Below the pieces are notes generated by a model, which did not search any database, was not told the DNA's origin, and saw nothing but the letters and a program-made list of their open reading frames with translations. Both the position numbers and the translations under genes were made by a program. Shown piece after piece: positions 49,701-61,700 of a stretch of 64,000 nucleotides of DNA. The first letter of the stretch is position 1. Each line of letters begins with the position of its first letter. This DNA is from Motacilla alba alba (taxonomy: Eukaryota; Chordata; Aves; Passeriformes; Motacillidae): NCBI RefSeq assembly GCF_015832195.1, contig NC_052021.1, positions 23,232,286 to 23,296,285 of the forward strand. The letters run 5' to 3'.

Positions 49701-52700
49701 TTGGCCTCTCATATATAAGGTCTTTGTCCCACCCGGCCTTTCCTGGGAAACGGAAGCAACTGCTTTAGCAGTTAAAAGCTTCTGCAGAGAACAGTATTGC
49801 CTCCTCCTATGGAGGAGCTGAAAGAAACAACACAGAGGGATTGTTCTGCAGTTGCAAGAGCATCCTCTCTCACTGCCTGTGTGCAATTGTTTGGGATGCA
49901 CAGAGGAGAGTTTGAAGGTTACACATACTGAGTAGCCTTCTGAAAAGGACTGTGTTTTCCCTTGGCAGTTGCCAAGCCCATGTTAGATGAAACTGCAGAG
50001 TAGAGTAACTGCAGATGAACTGCAGAGCTGGAAGTTGGATTCACTGTTACATATCCACCTTCTTACACATTCTATTGAAGATCTGTGTAGCAAGTGGTGC
50101 TCAAACTGTGCTTTCTGACTAACCCACTCTGCCTGTGAGAGTGGCAGTGTGCAGAGCTCATTACAGGCAGTCAGTCTTCTGACAGCCTCAGAGCCAAAGA
50201 TCCTTTGCAGCAGCCCGCTCAGCCAGGAGGCAGCAAATGGGCACAGCAGGGGAAGTGTTTTGTTCTTGGTGGGAAAGAGAAACTGGGAGAGTATATTCAG
50301 AGGTTGTGGGCAGCCCAGAACCTGAGGGAAGTGGATTCATGTGCTTTTTGATTTAAAATTAGGGGCTTAAAGGAGTCTTCTCAGAGCACTTGGGATGGTG
50401 TTTCAAACGATGCTCCATAAACAGGCTGTCCATTTTGCATTTGAACCATAAATACAACTCTTGGAATGGAGTAAGTGTGTTTTTCTTGCAGTGCTGTAAT
50501 GAGTTGGTAGAGCACAATGGTGACTATTTTATGCAAGTATGTGTGAATGCAGAGTTTTTCTGTTTCCTGCCCTTTGGCCTCTTGCTTTGCCAAAGTAAAA
50601 CAAAAGTTTGGCCTGTGCAAGCTTTAAATTCCTGAAAATTTAAGGGAAAATAATCAACCACTGAGAAAAATGACACAGTGCTCTCTTGAAGACCTCTGCC
50701 CTCCTGTCCATTACAAGTCCCAGAACTAATGCCTCAGTAATTAGAACCTTTTTCTGAAAGGGTTATAATACAATAACTTTGTGGATGTTTTCTCAAAGAC
50801 CATCTCCCCTTTCTTGCTGTTTCTTAAATAATTTTGCTAAAACAGATACCCTGGTGCAGTCTAAGAGTCTCTCTGTCACATGTCTGTGCTGTGAAGGCTT
50901 TTCAGAGAAGCTGCTTGTGTGTTCTTTGGGTTCTTCAGAGGCAGGTCCTGCCTTTGCTTCTCCTTCAAGCTCCTTGAAAGCTCTTCAACAGAAATGTCTT
51001 ATAGATGCATATCTAGGGGAAGATCACAAGTGACTGTACAAGCTTATGGTGCACATGGGTCCATCCAAGTATCCTTCCCTTCTCAGTGGCCTGCACACGT
51101 GCAAGTATGTAGGAGGCCCAACAAGAAAAAAAGTTTTTCTCATCTGCTGCAGTTCTGATCCCTTACTGAGGACATTTAAAGGTTGCCAAATGCTGTGGGC
51201 ACCAGTCTTTGTTCTAGTTGCAACTGGCTGGAAAACATTCAGGTAACTGTAAAACATTCTGGCTTTCCTGTGCCAGAATGCAGGATAAAGTTTTTAATGA
51301 CAGGCAAGTATCTCTTCAGACTGGTCATGTGGGGCCACATCATGTGTAAATAAACTGTCATTAAATACTTGTTTTGAGCTGAGTCCTTATCTGACAGGAG
51401 ATCCTGCTGTATAACATCCTTTCTGGCTCCTGGGGCTCCACCCCATCCTGAGGCTATTCACTTTTTGAAACTGTTGACAGTGTAACTGCCATCTTTTAAA
51501 GGGGTGCTGCAAAATGCATCTCCTTCAGGTGAAGGATGCAGAAAACTGGTAGCAGTGCAACTGGGCAGGGATGGAAGGGTCTCTGGCCTGACCTGGAGCA
51601 AGCACATCACTCCTGCTCCCTTATGATTGCTGGAACAGGAGGCTGGAGAAAGTAAAAGGAAGACTGGGGGGGTGAAAGCACCCCAGCCCTGCAGTACCCA
51701 AGGGTGATGGGTCTGAGTGATCGGGTGTAGAGGAGCAAGAGCTTGGAGCAGCAAACTTCTGTGGGACTGAGAAGGAGCAACTCACATCTTTGTTCATTTT
51801 CTTCTTCTGCCATACTCAACAATGCCAGCTAAGTCCTTTCATGCTGCCATGCCTTCTTCCAGCTTCCCCTTTCTGGAGGAGGGAGCCATGCAGATAAATC
51901 TGCAGATGGATGAGAACTGTGTTGTTGCAAAGCAAGGTGAGAGATGCAACCTGTCCTGGACTGTGCTTATACAAAGGGGACATCAAACACGATGAATGTG
52001 CCATCTCCTGGTTCTGCTGATTGCAAGGGCTGCAGAAGCCTGAGGGAAACAGAGTGGAGGAGCTGAGTGAAGTTGTGGGGAGGAGAGAAAGTGTGGGAGG
52101 AGGTGGCTGGTGGAGCAGGCTGTACAGAGTCAGGGAGAGGACAGGGGGCCCACCATTTGCTGAGGGTGGGAGTGTGCCCTGGGCACTGGAGTCACTTGCT
52201 GGGAGCCTGCTGAGAAATTCCCAGAGTTTGCAGTCATGGAAATTGTGTACACATGTAGCGTGGGGCAGGAAGAAGGAGCAAGCCAGATATGCAGATATGT
52301 ATGGGATGAAGTGTCTTGGAAAACAGAAGGGGTAGAAGAGGCTCAGAACCAGATTGGTTATTGTACAATAGCATTTAATTTTTTTTCTATAATGCTGCAC
52401 TCTGCAGTACAGCAGAAGGCATCTGGGTGCCTGGGATCTTCTTTGTGATAAGAAAAGCAGTATTTGTAACTTCGTCAGTGGAACCTGCTGTACAGTGAGA
52501 CACATTTTCCATCATCCCACTGCCAATAGTAGTGATGACTCTAAGCACAACACAGATAAGTGAGGAATCACCTTGCCCTGCTGGTGATGTACCCTGGGAA
52601 GGTGTGGGAGGCTCTTCATTGGGCTTTCAGTTCAAAGAATTAAATGATCAAGTAAGTTTATATGTGTTTGCATAAATTGATTTGGCTCTTTTGTGAGGGT

Positions 52701-55700
52701 TGGTAATTTTCCAGACTTAACACTCTGGAGATGTGCAGTAATCATTTTTGTATTTTCAACCTGCAGAGCAATTTTTAAAAAATAAACTGTATCACGCTTC
52801 TCTGCTTTCTGAAACTGTCTTCAAACCTCAGAGGTCAAGCAGTCCTTACAGTACTAGTAATCTGCTTTTTTCCCTGTTTTTTTTTTAAGAACCTTTTATC
52901 TAGGCCCCTTGTTTCTAAAAGCCCAATTTGAATCCCTGCAGTGGAGCTATTGTTTAATTGTATTCCTGGGATTTAATTCTTCCTAAGGGATCTTCTCTAT
53001 GCTGCATGTCTGCAGGAGGCAGCAGCACTGTGTGAATTTGCACCTCTGTGGAGCGCCGGGGCTGGGGCAGCTCCTGTTTCCAGGGCAGGAGATAAGGGGC
53101 AGCAAAACTGAACTGAAAAAGAAAAACAGGGACGAAAAGCATTTTTTAAACATAGTGCAAATATATCACAGCTCGGATTCTCCTAATTCTTTGCATATTC
53201 TAAAAACATGTTCATCTTGACTTAAAAACAAAGTTATAAACTAACTGGCAGTGGGCCCCACAGATTATATCCCAATTGTTTTTTCCCTTTACCAATCCAT
53301 GTGTGCAGTTCTTTGTAGCTTAGGAAACTAAGCTTGAGACTGTATTTAGCATTAATTATCCTAGTTTAATGTGGCTGGCAAATGAGTCTAAATAAAGTCT
53401 TTTTCTTTATACTCTGTTTGTTAAAAATTTTCATCCATATAATGAGTTGCAACAACAGTATTACTTTGAGATATTTAGGCACAAATTTCATCTTTAGCTT
53501 TTGTGTCGATTATAGCTAACATCTTTGCATGCATGCTTATATTTATTATTGAGCTAGTTAGAAATATATTAAGTAGGTCTTGTGAAAAATATAGCTATTA
53601 CATTTCAGCATTGGACTCTGTGCTTGCCCTTACTTTCTCTCAATTAATTTTAGCTGTTTGGTCTGCAAAATGGTACCACAAAACAGCATCAAATCTTACT
53701 TGTGACAGATTGCCAGATTACTTTTTTTTTTTTAACAAAGCCAGACTGAATATTAAAAATGTGTTGGAGAAAATGCATTTATATAATAAATTATACAGAC
53801 CATGCATGGAGTAATGGCAGTGCAATAAATTACGTTGTTTCTGTAAGTATTGGATAAGCTGCATTCAATTTAAATGTCTGGCTGCATCACTGTCATGCTG
53901 GTCAGGAACTCACTGGGGGCCTTTTTAACATTCCTGCACCCATAAGTCATGGAGTTAAAAATCCTTCTTTGCCCTCAAATACACAATTTCTCTGAGTTAT
54001 GCAGGCTGACATCTGTGACTCGCTGCCTGCAGTTTAGCTGAGATCTCTGAGTCAAAATGCAGGTTTGTAACCCTCAGAGCAGCCAGTTTTCACACTGCTG
54101 AGCACTGTGGATAATGTAGGTCTGGCTCTGTGAGGGATGTGGTCATCTTGTTTGTGTGCCAACATCCCCCATGCAAATTTACTGGGGTGGTTTTTTGTTG
54201 GATTTGTCTTTTATTTTTAGACCAAGGTAGCAGAGAATTGCCAAGCATTGTACAAGCATAGCTAAGCAACATCACTGCTCCAAGGGCGTGATCCAGGTAG
54301 CCCTGCTCTTGCAGGGGACAAGCAGGACTGTTTCTTTCAGCATCATCTTGCACATGTCCCCAGATAAAGTGACCATGTAATGATGGCCTGGCTTTCCCCA
54401 GAAACAGAAGGAACAGAAACATGCTCTTGAAGGATATGAGTGGCTGTTTTGCCAACACCAAGCAAACGTAGTTAGTGTATTTAGGGCTTCTCCCACTCTG
54501 TGCTGTATCAGCTTCTAACTTGTAACACACTGTCCAGGTGGATTTATCTGGCTACTTACTCAGCCCCTTCTGTTGCTGATTTTTTGCTGGCATTTGGAAG
54601 GAGGAGGTGTCTTAGAAGAGATACAGAGGAATGATCAGGCTGCAAATCTGTTCTTCTAATTTTAAAATTTATCTCAAGAATTACATGTCCCATGTCAGAA
54701 GGGACAAGTTTCTGGCCTCTGGATTAACCAGGGTGGTGCAATTTGAACTGCCTTGGAGCCAGACAGGCTGGGGACAGCCGTCTGCATGGACAGGAGACAG
54801 GCTTAAAGTTGCCTTGCTGTCTTCTTGCTGGTGGAACAGCATCAGCTCTTTGTTTTCCTCCTTAGGTTGCCAATGCACATGCAATAGAAGATACTGGACT
54901 CCCAGATGCCCAAAGACTGTTTGCCATCTGCTCTGGGTGCAGGGTAGCCAGCTCACTGGAGATGTTCTCTGACTCACTTTCGGCCTGGAGCTGCTTTTGG
55001 GATGGAGTTCTCTCTCAGCTCCTGGTACTTCTCTAAGTTGGCTGTCCTTTTCAATTTACTCCCTGTGGCGATTAAGGGAGTAAGGACTTGTAGCAGGATC
55101 CCATGTATGGAAAGCTGACAGGTTTAGAAAAGGAATTGAAAATACAGTGGGAAGTAATCTGTGATTCTGTCTAGAGCTAGGTAACACCATTTGAGCATAG
55201 ATTGCATGCATTATAATGTTTGAAACATCCTGAGGCCAGGAATATGACTTGGTTTTATTTCTTTAGGCATGAGCTATATTTAGTCAAATTAAAGGAGGGA
55301 GGAGGAATTCACTGCAAGAAAATACATGAGCAAAGTTAGACAAAGAAAATTTACTAGTCTACAGTGGAATGATTCCCTCTTGAGTTATTTCCCAGTTCTC
55401 ATTACAGAGCAATTGAATAGTAAAGTTAGGAGAGATTGTGATGCTGAATTATGACTGTTGCTGCATGAAGAAACCTCACCTGCTTTATGTGAGCTGTAAA
55501 AGAAAATTGATAATGACATTTTAAAGACTTCAAAATATGGGTGGCTTAACAGAGTGGTCTGGTATAACTGCTGCTTTTGCATAATAGAATAGTACAAGAG
55601 CTGGTCTATGGCAGATTTAGAGACTTTTCATTTTTGTAGAGCTAGAGAGAGGCTTCAGATTTGCTATTATAAATTATGAACTAAAATAGTAAGTTTGAAT

Positions 55701-58700
55701 TGAAATGTTTCAATAATTTCCTTGTTGAGTTCTTATGAAATCAATACCTCCCTATGAAGCAGTTGGATTTTATAGAATCAGCAATCCTCACCAGAAAGAA
55801 AGAAAAGTCAGTGCTTTCTGTTAAAACATAAACTTGCAGGAAAAAATTGTTTCAAAATTGTGAGGATGAGTCACCTTGCTGTGCTAGGTTTAAGGCTTGT
55901 TAGTGCCCCTTCCAAGCAGGAAGGGTACAAGAGTCCCAGAGGGTTCTGTGAGCAAGCCTGTGTATTTACAACACATCCCCTGCTCTCATGGCAACTGCTG
56001 AAGGATATGAATTTATCCTGGGGCAGATTGGATACCTTAGCTCATCCTGTCATGGAGGGAACATGAAGCCACCTCATGTTTACCACGAGGCAGAAGTATT
56101 CAGCAGCAGTCAGCTTGTGTGGAGTAAATCAGAGCTTTAGTTTACTCCTGAGGATTTGCTGATTTATCCATAGGCTAAAATAATTAGGATTTAACTTTTA
56201 ACGTATTTTCTTTTAGTTCCTTTGCTTTTAATTTCTCCTATTCATGGCTAGATCATTTCTGTGCTTTGCCACCTGTTCTATGGATTTGACAATTACCTGG
56301 TCATGTCCTGGAACTTTTTCTGATGACTGTTGGTTTTGCTGTTGTCACCTAAGGAGACAAGGCTTATCCAGTTGTGGTGGTCTCGTCCCTGGCCTGTTTT
56401 GAAAACATGAGTGTGAAAGGTAGGAAGGGAGGATACCAGATACTCTCCCTGTTTCCAGCATGAGGCAATAGAAAATATTATCTAGCCCTTTGTTTCTGTA
56501 ATTTCTTAGTTTTTGTGGCTACAAGTCATGTAATTCGGGCTGTTCTCAGTGCTGCAGTGGTCTCTGTACAAGAGCTGATCTTACATGGGTGACAATGCAA
56601 CAAGTGGAAAGCTGGGTTTCAGAGTGTAATTCCAAATTTCTTGAACTCCCACAGGTTTTAATTTGGCTTCATGTTATTTGCAGAATTTTTTTGGTGTGAT
56701 TTAATTGAGTAGTCAGTGTGAATTTTGTGGCGTTCGTGTGTATGCAAGGAAAAGGGAGATTTTCTAAGTGATTTTCTAAGTGTTCAGTGTTCACATGGAC
56801 ATAAACAGGTGGGTTTCCAGCAGAGACATTTGCATTTGAAAACCTGCTGTAACCGTGCTGGGCTTTCCCAGGAGAAGCAGCACCAACAGTGAAACGCAGC
56901 GATCGATCAGCATAGAATTGTGTGAGCATTTGATGGGCAAAATGTTGTGGTATAAAGACAGGGCCCAAGAATAAGCTCTTTGTGGCTTTGTTTCATTCCT
57001 GAAAACTGTGACTGAGAGGCTTTTATCATTTTAAAAAAATTAATCAGCCACATTTTCCAAGTTTTGTCTAACTTGGAAAGTATCACAAAATATCCCTTGC
57101 AACATTCTAAGTGCTGTTTCTTTAATCAGATTTTGATACTAAAAAAAAATAAATAAATTTAATTTGTCTGCTTAGATTTCCTCAACTCTAAAAGTAAAGT
57201 AATATTTGAACCAGTCCTTTCAGTCCCAGAGCTGGAAGCGTGTAATTTAATGTACATAACGATAAACTCTTTGAAGCAGCTTGCATTCACTGTGTTTTCT
57301 TTCTTTCCTAATTTTAACTAAGGAAAACATTCCCTTACTTATCACAGCACTTCTGTTACATGCCTCATTTTTCAGGCTAAGTTAGAGTTTATTTTAATTC
57401 ATAATCAAATGAGCTGTCCAGGAAATTCATCTGAAAAAACATATATAACAAATGTTCAAACCCACACCAATGGGGACACCCAGTGGAGACACACTGAGTT
57501 GCCTTACAGCCAGGAGCGGGCCAGCAGCTCCTCATCAGGGAGAAGACTGCAAATATTTTTAACCACAGCAGCTCTGAGGGAGCTCTCATGAGTTTACCTG
57601 CCTGCTGCTGAGGGCTCACTTGAAGCATCCTGCCTTTGCTGCCCTTGCACGAGTGCGTGCTTGTCATCATGGCAATGAAAAAAGTCTATTGGAGAAAAAA
57701 AAATCTGAAAGTATTTTTTTATTAAAAATTGTCATTAAACTAATTATTAATAATAAATTTGGTCCTGATGCACAATTATTGCAATGGGGTGTGCAAGCAC
57801 CCAGTTCCTTGGTGGTGTTTTTTAATGTGACAGGGAATGAGTTGCAATTCCTGGCAATTCAATTTCTCTTGCTGTTGCGGACGCTGCCATGTTCATCTGT
57901 TGGCCCTGTAGATATTTAAGGGGTGTCCTGTTGTGATGTGTTGGAAGGTGATGTGGGAAGGTTAGGTGAAGATCCAGGGCCATGGGGAGGGCACCTCTCT
58001 GAATTGGATCCTGCTTCCATGGGAGATGCTCCAGTCTCAACAGACAGCAACTCAAATAACCACTGTTTTCCAGTCGGCACTGGAATTCCTAGTCCTCTTC
58101 CAGTGAACAAGTGGAACACACTTAGAACTCCTTTCCTGCTGAGTTCTAAGTGTGGCCTTGGGAGAGACCACAGCAAGGACAGCAGCCCAGACTGCCTTCA
58201 TGGATGAGCTTGGTCAAGGAGAGGGGCACTGGGCCTGCCACTGACATTGGGAGCAGGCAGGCAGTCCTCAGCTCATCCCTGGAGCACTACACATATCTCA
58301 GAGGGCAGAATGTGGACTCCATGTTGTTTATTTGTATGTACAATAAAGCTCTGCTTGGACAGGCACAAGACCCAAGATAAAAGCAGTCAGCTAGGCAGCA
58401 TTACCACACATGCTCCAGGGACTGCATGCAAATGGAGTGTGCTTTAATTGCTGTGAATGTGGTCATGGCTGGTTGTTTTACTCCTAGTTCACTCAGAAAG
58501 CAAGCATTAGCCTTTCCTGGATGGGGCAGCATCAGACAGATGGGTTCTGGTGTGCCTTCTGGCATGCACTAGCTGTGGAACATGGGATTATCTGGGGTTT
58601 TGTCTTTCTAAGTAGGAGGGGAGGAAAAGAAAGGAATGCCTGCCTTGTTTTGATGCAGTCTGTTCTGACATAGAATGAAATTTATAGCCTGTTGGTTTTC

Positions 58701-61700
58701 TCATTGTTTGGGAAAGAAGAAACATATTAATAATAATTCTGCACCAGAGCTGCCCAGACAACTGGGAGAGAGAGTGATTTTGACTTACAAATTGGGCAAG
58801 CAGAATTTTTATTAAATATTGCAGGGCAGTATTTGTGTTTAATTCAAATTTGAGAATATTTTCTCTGTGGCAAATTAAGAGTGAATTGCAGTGGCAATGG
58901 GCATCCAGTATGGCCTGCTGACTTTCTGTGCCTTCTCAAAAAAGGAGACTAATAGTAAATGAGAGACAGGCTAATTTTATTTGCTAGTACTTCCTGTTGG
59001 GCTTAATATCAAAGTAGGACAGTGGTTTTTGTCCACAGGACTCAAGAGTGGGCAATTTTGAAATCAGTGTTGAACTCAGATGACTCAATGAGATTCCATT
59101 CTTGTTTCAGGTGGTTCAGAGGCTCAGCAGAGCTGGCCAGGGGCAGTCACTGTGAATAGTCACCAGTGACTGTCCCAGCCCAGGCCAGAGGTCCCTGCCT
59201 GGCAGCAGTCAGGAGCAGCTAGCAACAGAAGGAATGTTCTAGCAGACTTCACAGACTAAATATTTCTTGTTTCTTGTCCTTGCAGAAAACACCTTTTGCA
59301 GCGGTGACCATGTGTCGTGGCACAGCCCTTTGGACAACAGTGAGTCTCGAATCCAGCACATGTTGCTGACTGAAGACCCCCAGATGCAGCCGGTGCAGAC
59401 TCCTTTTGGGGTTGTCACTTTCCTGCAGGTACGGCCCAGCCACGATGGCTCCCACTGCTGCCTCCTGGGCGTGGAGTGCAGCTAACACTGTGTTGAGCTG
59501 TGTAACTCAGATATTTATTATCCTGTCTTCAGTTTCAAACATGAACATTGAAAAAAAAATGTTGAGAGAAACAGTTTTAAAAGCTAATGTAAAGATAAAT
59601 GAGAATTAATTCTATGGTGATATTGGTAAGTGATCCACTGGTTTGAATGCCATGAAGAGAAGAGTTTGGAGTAGGACTTGGAGCTGTTTTAGCAGTACTT
59701 AATGGCAGAAATGTAGCTTGCAGTACTGACACAAAGATTCTTTAGAGGCTGAGTTTTCCTGTATTGATCTATTGTTTAAGAAAGGTTCAGGTTTGCTTTG
59801 CAAAAGAAACACAAAAAAAGATCCCTTGTGATTTAATTCTGCTGTTCAGCATGGGGAGCTTCTGTGGCCAGACAGGTTTGCTTGCTTTCCTAAAGTCCTT
59901 CTCAGTGATGCTTCTTAGATAGGGGCTGCTTTGGGTATTTTTAAATTGCATATTGGGTTAATAACCTTAGTGGAAGAGTGCCATAGTTTATGCCATCTGC
60001 TCATTTCTTCATGCTCCATGGAAAAGCTTCCATCCTGTGGGAAAATGCAAGTGTCTGTATTTTACAATTTAAGCTTCTAGTTGCTCCCATTTGCCTTTGG
60101 CTGTAGTTGCAACATGTAGAAGGAAGTTTTGTTACCACAAACCTGCACAAGACAACTGCTCTGCAAGGCTCTTCTGAGGTGCCCAAATGTCTGTGTTTTA
60201 TCAACAAAAACAAGGTGGGTGTGAGATTAATTAGTGCAAGGTGAGTTGTGGGACCTGGAAGGAGAGATAGAGAGCCAGGCTAAGCAGGATAATCCCTGGC
60301 TGACTCTCCAGCTAGTACTGTGTTAGTCCTCATCTCTTCTTTAGTGCCCAGCTGTCTTGAATCAAAGAACAGTCAGCTTGCTGCATCCTGAGGCCCTTGG
60401 CCTCTAATCTTCCACAACACATACAGTTGACTTGGTTTTCCCCTTTGTTTGATGCTTGTTGTTATGAATTTATTTTGACCCATGAGGATAAATGATTACA
60501 AAAAGCAAAGAATGAACACAAAATAATTTCCTGTTTAGAGTCATGCTGTTTGTATGTAATTAGTGAGTGAAGGCCCAGGGAGGGGTGTCCTGAGGCAGGG
60601 GTGATTCAGGCTGTTGATGGAGGAAGCCTGGAAGATGGGTGGTGATGAAGTGCACCTCCAAGGGCTGGGTCCTGACAAAGTGAACTGTGCAAGGGGCAGG
60701 AGAGGTAGGGTTTGCAGAGCTGGGTGCGTGCTGACATGAGAGTTTTCCACGTAGATCTCTATCAGTGCAGTTATGTGCCTACAGCAGAAGGCACATCCTT
60801 CACTCTGCTTGGTGCTCTTCAGAGCTTAGTTTCCAGATTTCCTCTTTTCTGATAAAACATCAGTTGAACAGATTTTGACGAAAAATTCAGTGTTGTTGGA
60901 AAAGACTTAAGAGTATTGAGGAAGAAAATAGAAGGCTGTGGCAAAAATATTTTTCATCTCAGGGTGAATCATTGTGCTCAAAGGCACAAACCAGTGGTTG
61001 ATACAGCAGGAAGAAACTGCTTTCTGCTATCAGCTGAAGGATGTTTCACCCCTTCGTTTGAAGCAGCTGATCTCAGCTGCTGTTAGAGAGACATCTGGTA
61101 TTGCTCAGTGTGGCAGCTCCTATCCTGAAAAGCAAACACATCCTGCATTATACAGGAAGGCAGAAGACTGCAGTTGCCTGCAGTGACAAGTGGATTATGT
61201 GGTGTGTAAGCAGCTTTACTTTATGGTTCTGGGTAAGATGTAACCAGTCAGCAAACTGAGTTGGTCAAGGATTTTATGAGCACCAAAGCAATCCCATGTG
61301 GCAGCAAGTCCCTTGCCTGGTTGAGATTGCTTGTGCAGTATTGCATTTGCCCCTAGCGATCGGATGACAGCAGTGTTTGTATGTGATCAGACCCTAACCT
61401 GTCTTGCTCTGTCTTGTCTATGTGGACTTGATTGAAAAATCAAGCAGACTAGTGTATACACCCTGATTTGTCACCAGACCCTCATCATTGTTAAATTCAC
61501 ACACTCTTTACAAGATTAAATGTTACATGACCAAGGCGCTTCACATGGTAAGTGTACAGAGAGAGAGAGCAAGGTCTTGTGGGATCCCACTGTTGTCTCA
61601 GGCTCCATTTGCCCTGGCATATCTGATTAGAGTAAAGAAATGGTGCTTCTCTGTATGTGCACTGTTTGATGCAGTACCACGTGGCACATTTTCTCCACAG

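Larger units (their letters stand above)
40438..59285 (+). other. SUFU: SUFU intron 3
   Basis: An 18.8 kb intron, the longest here. It holds CR1 fragments at about 40727-40860 and 42425-42955, a probable degraded CR1 near 45145-45870 interrupted by an A/C-rich tract, a nuclear-receptor-like palindrome at 42034-42049, and an AT-rich block at 53300-53860. Nothing else recognisable is present. Confidence 0.85.

Noticed and set aside
51816..52505. 229-codon minus-strand open frame in SUFU intron 3
   Set aside because: No recognisable domain, unusual composition with many Leu, Ser and Cys, no evident splice or promoter context. The length is plausible by chance in 64 kb.
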